From positions 26,300 to 90,299 of the forward strand of contig NZ_FNZE01000003.1 of NCBI RefSeq assembly GCF_900109175.1: a stretch of 64,000 bases of DNA, written 5' to 3'. Shown piece after piece: positions 8,832 to 18,200 of the stretch (positions within the stretch are counted from its first letter, which is position 1; every line of letters begins with the position of its first letter). Under the pieces are notes generated by a model that worked only from the letters and a program-made list of their open reading frames with translations, was not told the origin of the DNA and did no database searches. The stretch is from Pseudomonas linyingensis. GTDB lineage: Bacteria; Pseudomonadota; Gammaproteobacteria; Pseudomonadales; Pseudomonadaceae. The position numbers were made by a program, and so were the translations under genes.

Positions 8832-9497
8832 TCAGAGAAACAGCGTGCCGACCAGCTCGGTGCGGCTGCTGACCCCGAGCTTGCGGAACAGGTTGATCAG
8901 GTGGGTCTTCACCGTGGGCAGGCCGACGCCGAGCTCCCTGGCCAGCAGCTTGTTGCTGATGCCCTCGCGCAGCAGCAGGGCGATCTCCCGTTCCCGCGGG
9001 GTCAGCGACGCCAGTGCCGGGTGGGCGGCGGGAAGTGGGAGGGCGCGGGCGGCCATTTCCAGCAGGCCCTGCAGGGCCTGCAGGTTGCTCAGCTCGTGCG
9101 GGCTGAAGTGGCCCTGTTCGGCGCTGCGCAACATGGACAGTCCGGCCAGCGGGCGACCGTTGGCGCTGGCGATGATTTCCACCACGTCGATCATCCCGTG
9201 CTGCTGCAGGAAGCCCTGGTACTGCCGGGTTTCCCGGAGACTTTGCCGGGCCATGCCCAGTTGCAGGGGCACCACCGGCAGGCCGGTGGCCACGCAGCGA
9301 CGCGGTTGCAGCGGATCGAGATGGCGATAGTGGGCGAGGTAGCTGTCGTGCATGTCCGCGCGCATGCGATGCAGCTGGAAGTCGCAGGCCTCCAGCTGTG
9401 CGTCGATGCGATAGAAGGCACTCACGGCGGCGGGGACCAGCTGGGTGAATGCCTGCAGGCAGCGTTGGCCCAGTTCGTCGGAGTTGTTGGCGTGCAT
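8832..9497 (-). CDS. LuxR-family transcriptional regulator
   Basis: A 221-residue regulator with a C-terminal LuxR helix-turn-helix (LTPREREIALLLREGISNKLLARELGVGLPTVKTHLINLFRKLGV, about residues 157-203). The N-terminal 150 residues do not show an autoinducer-binding or receiver signature I can recognise. The start at 9497 is chosen because GAGGA lies eight bases upstream; earlier ATGs at 9512 and 9689 have no ribosome binding site. It sits between a CoA-transferase gene and the moaF-SDR-SDR genes, all on the same strand, so it probably controls them in response to their substrate. Confidence 0.85.
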   Translation of the reverse strand: MHANNSDELGQRCLQAFTQLVPAAVSAFYRIDAQLEACDFQLHRMRADMHDSYLAHYRHLDPLQPRRCVATGLPVVPLQLGMARQSLRETRQYQGFLQQHGMIDVVEIIASANGRPLAGLSMLRSAEQGHFSPHELSNLQALQGLLEMAARALPLPAAHPALASLTPREREIALLLREGISNKLLARELGVGLPTVKTHLINLFRKLGVSSRTELVGTLFL

Positions 9498-9586
9498 GGC
9501 GGTAGTCCTCATGCCGTGGGGCGCCACCACGATACCGTTCCCGGCGCGGGTAATACCAGTCGGCGGAACCGACCGGGGATGGACGG

Positions 9587-10786
9587 CTAGATGGCGCCTT
9601 GTGCCTTCAGGCCCGCGATGCACTCGGCGTCGTAGCCGAGCTGCTGCAGGATGCTGGCGGTATGCTCGCCCAGTTGTGGGCCGATCCATTCGGTGCTGCC
9701 GGGGGTCTCGGAGAGCTTCGGCACGATGCCGGGCATCCTGAACTCCTTGCCGTCTGGCAGGCGCGCGCTCTGCAGCATGTCGCGGGCGAGGAATTGCGGA
9801 TCGGAGAACATGTCCTCGGCGCTGTAGATGCGGCTGGCCGGCACCTCGGCCCGCTGCAGTACCGCCAGCACCTCATCCAGCGGCAGCGACTGCACCCAGC
9901 GGTCGATTACCCCGTACAGCTCGTCGCGCCGCGCATCGCGCCCGGCGTTGTCGGCCAGGCTCGGGTCCTCGGCCAGGTCGCTGCGCTCGATGGCCAGCAT
10001 GAAGCGCCGGAAGATCGCATCGCCATTGGCGCCGATCTGCACGTGCCTGCCGTCGGCTGTGGTGTGGATGGAGGAGGGGGTGATGCCGGGCATGATGTTG
10101 CCGGTGCGCTCGCGGATGAAGCCGTAGACGTCGAACTCCGGAACCAGGCTCTCCATCATGGCGAACACTGCCTCGTACAGCGCCACGTCCACCACCTGGC
10201 CCTGGCCGCCGTTGACCTCGCGGTGGCGCAGCGCCATCAGCGCGCCGATCACCCCCCACAGCGCGGCGATCGAGTCGCCGATGGAGATGCCGGTGCGTAC
10301 TGGCGGGCGGTCCTCGAAGCCGGTGATGTAGCGCAGCCCGCCCATCGACTCGCCCACCGCGCCGAAGCCCGGTTGGTCCTTCATCGGTCCGGTCTGGCCG
10401 AAGCCGGACAAGCGCACCATGACCAGCTTCGGGTTGAGCGCGTGCAGCACGTCCCAGCCGAGGCCGAGTTTCTCCAGCACGCCTGGGCGGAAGTTCTCGA
10501 TGACGATGTCCGCCTCGGCCACCAGCTGCTTGAGGATGGCCTGCGCCTCCGGGTGCTTGAGGTTGAGGGTCAGCGACTGCTTGTTGCGCGCCTGCACGAA
10601 CCACCACAGCGAGGTGCCCTCGTACAGCTTGCGCCACTTGCGCAGCGGATCGCCGCCGTCGGGCGACTCGATCTTGATCACCTCGGCGCCGAACTCGGCG
10701 CAGATGCGCGAGGCGAACGGCCCGGCGATCAGGGTGCCGAGTTCGATGACCTTGAGGCCGGCGAGGGGTTTGGCGGGCAGGGACAT
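9587..10786 (-). CDS. CaiB/BaiF (class III) CoA-transferase
   Basis: A 399-residue class III CoA-transferase. The N-terminal LAGLKVIELGTLIAGPFASRICAEFGAEVIKIE, the middle region NPKLVMVRLSGFGQTGPMKDQPGF with the aspartate expected to form the acyl anhydride, and GQVVDVALYEAVFAMME are all family signatures. It would move CoA from a donor thioester to a carboxylic acid, with the substrate not predictable from sequence. It is the first gene of the minus-strand cluster and is divergent from the PspA/flotillin module. Confidence 0.92.
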   Translation of the reverse strand: MSLPAKPLAGLKVIELGTLIAGPFASRICAEFGAEVIKIESPDGGDPLRKWRKLYEGTSLWWFVQARNKQSLTLNLKHPEAQAILKQLVAEADIVIENFRPGVLEKLGLGWDVLHALNPKLVMVRLSGFGQTGPMKDQPGFGAVGESMGGLRYITGFEDRPPVRTGISIGDSIAALWGVIGALMALRHREVNGGQGQVVDVALYEAVFAMMESLVPEFDVYGFIRERTGNIMPGITPSSIHTTADGRHVQIGANGDAIFRRFMLAIERSDLAEDPSLADNAGRDARRDELYGVIDRWVQSLPLDEVLAVLQRAEVPASRIYSAEDMFSDPQFLARDMLQSARLPDGKEFRMPGIVPKLSETPGSTEWIGPQLGEHTASILQQLGYDAECIAGLKAQGAI

Positions 10787-10890
10787 GGTGACTCCGTGGC
10801 GGAAGGGATGGCCAAGCCTAGGCGATTGCGCGTGCTGCGGCGAGGGGCTGAAGCCTTGTGCCGATTCTGTGCGCGGCTTGGCGAAAATCC

Positions 10891-10920
10891 CACATGTAAG
10901 ACATGGCTATCACACATGTG
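10891..10920. promoter_or_regulatory. Repeated CACATGT motifs in a divergent promoter region
   Basis: CACATGT (10891-10897), ACATG (10901-10905) and palindromic CACATGTG (10913-10920) fall at regular 8-12 base steps, 20-50 bases before the DUF2170 start. Repeated short half-sites are typical of ribbon-helix-helix operators, and the adjacent gene encodes an N-terminal domain of that appearance. The motif is seen; the regulator assignment is inferred. Confidence 0.4.
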
Positions 10921-10938
10921 ATGTTCTAGCCTCAAGGC

Positions 10939-11571
10939 ATGGACAGCAAATCGTCGGCGTACTACCAGCGTCTGTACCGCCAGCGCCTGCGCGAGCAGGG
11001 CCTGGTGAAGAAGGAAGTGTGGATACGCCCCGAGCATGCCGCAGTGCTCGCGGCCATGGAACGCAAACTGCGCCAGCCCGGCGAGGGCCTGGCCTCAAGG
11101 GAGGAGGGAGGTATGAGCATGTCCAGGTTATGGACCACCGGCGAGCTGTGCGCTGCGCTGGCACAGGCCGATCTGTTCAGGGACGGACGAGCGAGCATGG
11201 AGTTGCTGCAGGGCGCCGAGCCCAGTCTGCATGTGACCCTGCACGAGTATGGCGACCTGCCACTGTTTCTCGCCGTGTTCGGCGAGCAGATCGTGGTCGA
11301 GGCGCTGCTCTGGCCGCAGGCGGACGTGCGCGATCCGGCGGCCTTCAATGATGAGGTGCTGCGCACCCACAAGCTGTTCCCGCTTTCCAGCATCGGTCTG
11401 GAAACCCTGCCTGACGGCCGCAGCTGCTACCTGATGTTCGGTGCCCTGAGCGCTGCCTCGGAGCTGGCCAGCGTGGTGTGCGAGATCGAGATGCTCGCCG
11501 ACAACGTGATCAAGGCCACCGAAGCCTACGAAGGTTTCCTGATCCCCAGCGTCGAGGAGAGTCGCGCATGA
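10939..11571 (+). CDS. Ribbon-helix-helix-like/DUF2170 (YjfI) protein
   Basis: A 210-residue protein of two parts. Residues 1-45 (SAYYQRLYRQRLREQGLVKKEVWIRPEH...) look like a small DNA-binding domain of ribbon-helix-helix type. Residues about 60-205 are the DUF2170/YjfI family, including LPLFLAVFGEQIVVEALLWP and CYLMFGALSAAS. E. coli YjfI, as I recall it, is shorter and lacks the front domain. It overlaps the pspA-like start by four bases, as yjfI does with yjfJ in E. coli. It may link DNA binding with sensing of the PspA-type partner; that is inference. Confidence 0.78.
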   Translation: MDSKSSAYYQRLYRQRLREQGLVKKEVWIRPEHAAVLAAMERKLRQPGEGLASREEGGMSMSRLWTTGELCAALAQADLFRDGRASMELLQGAEPSLHVTLHEYGDLPLFLAVFGEQIVVEALLWPQADVRDPAAFNDEVLRTHKLFPLSSIGLETLPDGRSCYLMFGALSAASELASVVCEIEMLADNVIKATEAYEGFLIPSVEESRA

Positions 11572-12269
11572 ACGTCTGGATCAAATTGCTGACCGCCCTG
11601 CGCGGCGGTGCCAACGAAGTGGGCGAGGCCCTGGCGGACAGCCAGGCGCTGCGCATCCTCGACCAGGAAATCCGCGACGCCGATCAGGAGCTGCGCCAGT
11701 CGCGCGAAGCGCTGGCGGAGATCATGGCCAAGCAGAAGCTGGCCGCCGAGCGGGTGAGCAAGGGCGAGGCCAAGGTCGCCGAGTACGAGCAGTACGCGCT
11801 CAAGGCGCTGGCCGCCGACAACGAGGCGCTGGCCACCGAGGTGGCGGAGAAAATCGCCGCCCTGGAGGCCGAGCTGGCCGTCGACCGCGAGCAGGCCGCG
11901 GGCTTCGCCGCCAGCGTGGCGCGTCTGCGCCAGGCGGTGAGCCAGGCTGAGGGCCACATCAGACGCCTCAAGCAGCAGGTCGACACGGTCAAGGCCACCG
12001 AGACTGTGCAGCGCGCCCAGCTTGCCGTGGCCCAGAGGCACGGTGGCTCGCAGGCCAAGCTGCACACTGCGGTGGAGTCGCTGGAGCGCATCAAGCAGCG
12101 CCAGGCCGAGCGCGGCGCCCGCCTGGAGGCCGAGGCCGAACTGGCCGCCGAGCAGCCGCAGGACAGCCTCGAAGGCAAGCTGCGCGCTGCCGGCATCGTG
12201 CCGGACAGCGCCAGTGCCGCCAGCGTGCTGGCACGGCTGAAGGGCAAGGCAGCGCAAGACGCCTCCTGA
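11568..12269 (+). CDS. PspA/IM30-family (YjfJ-like) membrane-remodelling protein
   Basis: A 233-residue, almost wholly alpha-helical protein (long coiled coil about residues 25-190) of the PspA/IM30 family. It starts MNVWIKLLTALRGGANEVGEALADSQALRILDQEIRDA, with the PspA pattern of a short membrane-active N terminus followed by LDQEIRDAD. PspA and IM30 are members of the ESCRT-III superfamily and coat damaged inner membranes. The start (ATG overlapping the upstream stop) is preferred to an earlier ATG in a region that does not resemble the family. Next come YqiJ-like, flotillin and giant AAA+ genes. Confidence 0.88.
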   Translation: MNVWIKLLTALRGGANEVGEALADSQALRILDQEIRDADQELRQSREALAEIMAKQKLAAERVSKGEAKVAEYEQYALKALAADNEALATEVAEKIAALEAELAVDREQAAGFAASVARLRQAVSQAEGHIRRLKQQVDTVKATETVQRAQLAVAQRHGGSQAKLHTAVESLERIKQRQAERGARLEAEAELAAEQPQDSLEGKLRAAGIVPDSASAASVLARLKGKAAQDAS

Positions 12270-12341
12270 CGCTCACGCAAGGCCTCGCCGCGCGCCGATC
12301 CACCCTGCGCGCGGCCTTTCCGGTTTCAGGGATGGAACACG

Positions 12342-12980
12342 ATGGAACTCTTCCTGCAAAGCGCCCTGGCGTTTCCCACCGCGCTGTTCAGCTTCCTGTT
12401 GAGCGTGGCGATTCTCTACTGGCTGGTCGCCGCGCTGGGCATCCTCGAGGTTGACGTGCTCGACGGCGACTTCGCCCCCGACGGCGAGGGCCCGGAGTTG
12501 GAGGGCCTGGCCGGCCTGCTGCTCAAGCTCGGCCTGGGCGGGGTGCCGGTCACCCTGGTGCTGACCCTGCTGGTGTTCTTCGCCTGGTTCGCCAGCTACT
12601 TCATCGAGCTGTTGCTGCTGCGCCACCTGCCGCTGGGCTGGCTGCGCTATCCGCTGGGTGTGGCGGTGGCGGCCCTGGCGCTGCTGCCAGCGGTGCCGCT
12701 GACCGCTGCGCTGTGCCGGCCGCTGCGCCGGCTGTTCCGCAAGGTCGAGGCGCCCAGCGCGCGGTCGCTGCTCGGTCAGGTGGCGCGGGTGCGCAGCGGC
12801 ACAGTGACCGCGCAGTTCGGCGAGGCCGATCTGGACGACCAGGGCGCCGGGCTGATCCTGCGCGTCCGCGCCGACGCGGCGCAGGGTTTCAAGCGTGGCG
12901 ACCGCGTGGTGCTGCTGCAGTATCTGGAAGGCGAGCATGCCTACCGGGTGGTCAGCGAAGACGAATTCAAGGGCCTCTGA
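12342..12980 (+). CDS. YqiJ/DUF1449-like membrane protein with OB-fold domain
   Basis: A 212-residue protein with an N-terminal segment of about three hydrophobic helices (residues 10-35, 60-90, 100-125) and a C-terminal soluble OB-like domain (ARSLLGQVARVRSGTVTAQFGEADL...). This is the layout of YqiJ and NfeD-type proteins, which pair with flotillins. It lies 24 bases upstream of the flotillin gene. NfeD/YqiJ partners are thought to help anchor or organise flotillin assemblies. Identification as YqiJ rather than a general NfeD relative rests on its short acidic loop and context. Confidence 0.75.
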   Translation: MELFLQSALAFPTALFSFLLSVAILYWLVAALGILEVDVLDGDFAPDGEGPELEGLAGLLLKLGLGGVPVTLVLTLLVFFAWFASYFIELLLLRHLPLGWLRYPLGVAVAALALLPAVPLTAALCRPLRRLFRKVEAPSARSLLGQVARVRSGTVTAQFGEADLDDQGAGLILRVRADAAQGFKRGDRVVLLQYLEGEHAYRVVSEDEFKGL

Positions 12981-13004
12981 GCCGCCTATCAAGGAGATGA
13001 TTGT

Positions 13005-15050
13005 ATGTTCGAGATTCTGATGCCCTTCGCCATCGGGGTTGGCGTGGTTTTCCTGCTGATCTTCGGCTTCTTCGTGCTGTTCAAGGCCTTCTACATCAAG
13101 GTCCCGCAGGGCACCGCGCTGATCGTCAACGACATGTCGGCGCAGCCCAAGGTGCACTTCACCGGCGCGCTGGTCTACCCGGTGATCTACAAGAAGGAGT
13201 TCATGCAGATCTCCCTGATCACCCTGGAAATCGACCGCCGCGGCAAGGACGGCCTGATCTGCCAGGACAACCTGCGCGCCGACATCACCGTGGCCTTCTA
13301 CCTGCGCGTCAACGAGACCCAGCAGGACGTGCTCAAGGTGGCCAAGGCCATCGGTGCGGAGCGTGCCTCCGACCGCGGCGCGGTCAACGACCTGTTCAAC
13401 GCCAAGTTCTCCGAGGCGCTGAAGACCGTCGGCAAGCGCTTCGACTTCGTCCAGCTGTTCGAGGAGCGGCAGAACTTCCGCGACCGCATCGTCGAGGTGA
13501 TCGGCAACGACCTCAACGGCTACGTGCTGGAAGACGTGGCCATCGACTATCTGGAGCAGACGCCGAAGAGTTCGCTGGACCCGACCAACATTCTCGACGC
13601 CCAGGGCATCCGCAAGATCACCGAGCTGACCGCGGCGCAGAACGTGATCACCAACGATCTGGAGCGCAACGAGGAGCTGGCGATCAAGAAGAAGAACGTC
13701 GAGACCCGCGAGGCGACCCTGGCCCTGGAACGCCAGCAGGCCGACGCCGAGGCGCGCCAGCAGCGCGAGATCGCCACCCTGCGTGCCCGCGAGCAGGCCG
13801 AGACCCTCAAGGTGCAGGAGGAGGAGCGCCTCAAGGCCGAGCAGGCGCGCATCCAGACCCAGCAGGAGCTGGACATCCGCGCCGAGAACCACCAGCGCGA
13901 GGTGGAAGTGGCCCAGCAGAACCGCCAGCGTGCGGTGGTGATCGAGGTGGAAAAGGTCACCCGTGCCAAGGATCTGGAAATCGTCGCCCGCGAGCGCGAA
14001 GTCGAGCTGCAGCGCATCGAGAAGGAAAAGGCCCTGGAGGAAGAGCGCAAGAACATCGCCAGCGTGATCCGCGAGCGGGTGGCGGTGGAGAAGACCGTGG
14101 CCCAGGAGGAGGAGCGCATCAAGGAGGTGCGTGAAGTGTCCGAGGCCGAACGCCTCAAGCAGGTCACCGTGCTCAATGCCCAGGCCGAGGCCGAGCAGGA
14201 GCTGGTGCGCCAGGTCAAGCAGGCCGAAGCGGACGAGACCCGCTCGCGGCACAAGGCGGTGGAAATCAACACCCTGGCCCAGGCCGAACTGGAAGCCGCG
14301 GCCAAGCAGGCCGAGGCGAAGAAGAAACTGGCCGAGGGCATCGAGGCCGAGCGCGCCGCGCCGGGGCTGGCCGATGCGCGGGTGCGCGAGGTGACCGCGG
14401 CGGCCATGGAGAAGGAAGGTCTGGCCGACGCGCGCGTGAAGGCCGAGCAGCTGATTGCCGAAGCGCGTGGCGCGCAGGAGAAGGGCCTGGCCGAGGCGCG
14501 CATCATCGAAGCCCAGGCGCAGGCCAAGGAGAAGGACGGCCTGGCCGAGGCCAAGGTGCTCGAGGAGAAGCTCGGCGCCCAGGCGCGCGGCGAGGAGCAA
14601 CTGGGCAGCGCCAAGGCCAAGGCCACCAAGGACCTCGGCCTGGCCGAGGCCGAGGTGTTGCTGCAGCGCTTCAATGCCGAGGCCGAGGGCCTGGGCAAGA
14701 AGTTCGGCGCCCTCGACGAGCTCAGCGACAGCGCCCGCCAGCACGAGGAGTTCCGCATGCAGCTGGAGAAGGACTTCGAGGCCTCGATGGCCGGCATTGC
14801 CGCCAACCAGGAGATCGCCAAGGAGCAGGCCGAGGTGCTGTCCGCCGCGCTGTCCAAGGCGAAGATCGAGATCGTCGGCGGCGAGGGCGATTTCTTCAAC
14901 TCCTTCGCCAAGTCGCTGTCGGTGGGCAAGGCCATCGAGGGCGTGGTCGGCAAGAGCCCGGTGGTCCAGGACGTGCTGGCGCGACTGATGTCCGGCAAGG
15001 CCGCCGAGGCCAAGAGTGTCCCGGCGCCGGTCGACAAGACCCCGGCCTGA
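13005..15050 (+). CDS. Flotillin-family protein (YqiK-like)
   Basis: A 681-residue protein with an N-terminal membrane segment (residues 5-28), an SPFH/Band 7 domain (about 30-200, e.g. VPQGTALIVNDMSAQPKVHFTG) and a very long charged coiled coil (about 210-600). The coiled coil contains degenerate repeats starting GLADAR/GLAEAR/GLAEAK between residues about 453 and 560, then a C-terminal region with FFNSFAKSLSVGKAIEGVVG. Flotillins form oligomeric membrane scaffolds. It is preceded by its usual YqiJ-type partner and followed by the AAA+ giant. RBS AAGGAG is 9 bases upstream of the start. Confidence 0.88.
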   Translation: MFEILMPFAIGVGVVFLLIFGFFVLFKAFYIKVPQGTALIVNDMSAQPKVHFTGALVYPVIYKKEFMQISLITLEIDRRGKDGLICQDNLRADITVAFYLRVNETQQDVLKVAKAIGAERASDRGAVNDLFNAKFSEALKTVGKRFDFVQLFEERQNFRDRIVEVIGNDLNGYVLEDVAIDYLEQTPKSSLDPTNILDAQGIRKITELTAAQNVITNDLERNEELAIKKKNVETREATLALERQQADAEARQQREIATLRAREQAETLKVQEEERLKAEQARIQTQQELDIRAENHQREVEVAQQNRQRAVVIEVEKVTRAKDLEIVAREREVELQRIEKEKALEEERKNIASVIRERVAVEKTVAQEEERIKEVREVSEAERLKQVTVLNAQAEAEQELVRQVKQAEADETRSRHKAVEINTLAQAELEAAAKQAEAKKKLAEGIEAERAAPGLADARVREVTAAAMEKEGLADARVKAEQLIAEARGAQEKGLAEARIIEAQAQAKEKDGLAEAKVLEEKLGAQARGEEQLGSAKAKATKDLGLAEAEVLLQRFNAEAEGLGKKFGALDELSDSARQHEEFRMQLEKDFEASMAGIAANQEIAKEQAEVLSAALSKAKIEIVGGEGDFFNSFAKSLSVGKAIEGVVGKSPVVQDVLARLMSGKAAEAKSVPAPVDKTPA

Positions 15051-15092
15051 CCGCGGCGGCCCCGGCCCCGGCCCGGGGCCGCATGCCACCCT

Positions 15093-15140
15093 GTAGGAGC
15101 AGATTTATCTGCGACTGGTCGTGAATGACTTCGCTCCTAC
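15093..15140. repeat. REP-like inverted repeat
   Basis: GTAGGAGC (15093-15100) and GCTCCTAC (15133-15140) form an exact 8-base inverted repeat around CAGATTTATCTG-type sequence. The TGTAGGAGC...ATCTGCGA pattern is common as an extragenic palindromic repeat in Pseudomonas. It separates the flotillin gene from the ATPase gene. Confidence 0.6.
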
Positions 15141-15206
15141 GACACGAACTCCTCACCTGGCGCGGCCTCGTCACGTCCGGCCATGTCACCTTCAGGAAGC
15201 ACAACG

Positions 15207-18200
15207 ATGTCGGATGCCCAGGACGCCAGCCTCGAACAGGACATGGTGGATCAGGCCGTCGCCCAAGGCGGCGCCTACGAGGTGTTGCAGCGGCGCCTGG
15301 CCGAGCAGGGCCAGCGCCTGCGCCAAGGCAGCGATGCGCTTAACGCCCAGCGCCTGGCCGAGTTCGGCGCCAGCGAGATGGCGGTGCTCGGCCGGGTGCG
15401 TATCCGCACCGAGAACAACTGCATCGCCCGCGACATCGTCCAGGTCGGCGACTGCCTGCTGTTCGGCTACAACGTGTTTCTCGGCCTCAAGCAGGAAACC
15501 CGCATCGAGGACGTGTTCTCCCTGTATCGCCTGAGCGAGGCCGAGGAAGGCTATGAGGCCGAGGCGCAGCTGCTGGAGACCAGCTTCCTCGGTCAGGCCA
15601 GCTTCGTGCAGGACTTCCGCGAGCTGTACACCTACTACAAGAACACCCGCCTGCTGCAGCTGGTGGTGCGGGATGGCAAGCTGCTGGCCAGCTTCCAGAT
15701 CGGTGAGCGGCTGACCGACATCCGCGTGTTCCGCTGGTCGATCTCGGTGGATGGCCGCGAGGTGCGCTACATCGACAACCGCGGCGAGCGCGACATCGCC
15801 CTGCCGCAGCCCCACGACTTCGAGTGGCAGAAAACCAGGCGCGAGATGGTGGTCAACGGCCGCCATCCGCACCTCAACATCCTCGACACGGTGTTCGTCG
15901 AGACCATCGGCGGCGATCTGACCATCAAGGTCGAGAACAACACCGAGGATGGCTTGGGCATCTACCGCGAGGCGGTGGTGGACAAGACCCAGTCGCTGGA
16001 CGACGCGCAGATCGAGTTCGCCCGCCTGGGCAGCCTGATCCTGCTCAAGGTGCTGCCGTACCGCGAGGAGCAGTGGCGCTACCTGGTGTTCAACTGCCTG
16101 ACCCGCCGGGTCGAGCGCATCGACGCCATCGGCCTGGCCTGCGTACAGCTGCCCGAGGACCACGGCATCGTCTTTCCCGGCGGCTACTACCTGCAGAGCG
16201 GCGAGTCCAGGACCTTCGAGCAGCCGATGGCCGGCATGCGCTTCAAGCGCGCGGTGCGCTCGCCCAACGGCGAGGACGTGCTCTATGTGTTCTACCAGCC
16301 AGAGGAGGGCCGCTCGGCACTGTTCACCTACAACCTGATCGAGCGCCAGCTGCACAGCCCGATCTTCGGCCACGGCTATGCGCGCCTGGAGGATGGGCGC
16401 ATGGTGATCTTCGCCGCCGAGGGCGCCGAGCCGACGCGCATCCACCCCATGCAAATCTGGCAGACGCCGTTCGCCAGCGACGAATTCGCCGCCCGCCAGC
16501 CGACGCGCAGCGGCTTCCTCGGCCGCATCGGCAACGCCGAGCTGGTGCGCGGGGTGTCCGAGCTGCGCAACCTGTGCCGCGAGATCGACGCCCAGGAGGT
16601 GTCGGTGCAGCGCTACAGCCAGCTGTGCCAGGACGTGCGCCGCCTGTTCGACGCTCACCACTGGCTGGGCGCCGCCGAGGTCGGCGAGCTGGCGCCGCTG
16701 CTGCGCGAGATCGCCGCCACCGCCGAGCTGGTGCTCGACGAATTCGAGAAGGTCGAGAGCATCCGCCAGCAGTCGGCGCGCGCCATGGCCGAGGCCGAGA
16801 CCCGCCAGAAGGCGCTGCTGTCCGGCCTGCACCTGGACGGCTGGGACGCGGTGGCGTCCTTCGTCGAGGCGCTGAACAATCTGACCGCCCAGCGTGGCCT
16901 GCTGCTGACCATTCGCGACTACCGCTACATCGACGTGGCGCGCATCGACGTCATGGAGACGGCGCTGCTCGACGCCCAGGCGCAGGTTGCCGCGGCCACC
17001 GCGCGCTTCCTCGCCGGCGAGCAGGCCCTGCACCCCTATGCCGAGCGCCTGGTGCAGCTCGATGCGGTGGCGCAGCAGGCGGCCAGCGTGGCGCAGCTGG
17101 CCGAGCCGCTGGCCGGCCTGCAGGCCATGGCCGCCGACCTCGACATGCTGTCCAACCTGATGGCTAGCCTGCAGATCGACGATGCCACCGAGCGCACGCG
17201 CATCGTCGAGGCGATCTCCGAGCTGTACGCGCGCCTCAACCAGGCGCGCGCCCGCGCCGAGCAGCGCCGCAAGAGCCTCGGTTCGGCGGAGACGGTCGCC
17301 CAGTTCGGCGCCCAGTTCCGCCTGTTCGGCCAGGGCATCACCGGCGCCCTCGGCCAGGCCAGCGACCCGGAGCGCTGCGACGAGCAGCTGGCGCGCCTGC
17401 TGCTGCAGCTGGAGGAGCTGGAGAGCCGCTTCGGCGAGCAGGAGCAGTTCCTCGCCGACATCCTCGGCAAGCGCGAGGAGCTGCTGGAAACCTTCGAGGC
17501 GCACAAGCAGGCGCTGCTAGACGAGCGCCAGCGCAAGGCCCAGGGCCTGCAGGACGCCGCCCGGCGCATCCTCGACAGCCTTGGTCGGCGCACCGCGCGC
17601 CTCGCGATCATGGAGGAACTCAACGCCTTCTTCGCCGCCGACCCGCTGATCCTCAAGCTGCGCGACCTGGCCGAGCGCCTGCGCGAGCTCAAGGACAGCG
17701 TCAAGGCCGACGACCTGGAGGCGCGCCTGAAGGGCGCCCGCGACCAGGCGGTGCGCGCCCTGCGCGACAAGAGCGAGCTGTTCGAGGCCGGCGGCAACGT
17801 CATCCGCCTCGGTCCGCGTCACCGCTTCAGCGTCAACACCCAGGAGCTGGACCTGACCCTGCTGCCGCGCGGTGATCAGCTGTGTCTGCACCTGACCGGC
17901 ACCGATTTTCTCGAACCGCTGCAGGACACCGAGCTGGAGGCGCTGCGCGAGTTCTGGCCGGCCAGCCTGGAGTCGGAATCGGCCGAGCTGTACCGCGGCG
18001 AATACCTGGCCGGCGAGGTGCTCGCCGCTGCCGAGGCCGGCGAGGGCGGCCTCGATCTGGATCGCCTCAGGCAGCTGCTCGCACAGCCCGAGGAACTGGT
18101 CCGCGCGGTGCGCGAGTTCGCCGCGCCGCGCTACAAGGAAGGCTACGAGAAGGGCATCCACGACCAGGACGCCGCCGCCATCCTCGCCCGCCTGCTGCCG

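Noticed and set aside
12273..15089. 938-codon open frame on the minus strand opposite the PspA/YqiJ/flotillin genes
   Set aside because: Low-complexity leucine/glycine/histidine-rich translation typical of the antisense of a G+C-rich coiled-coil gene; no start context and no domain.
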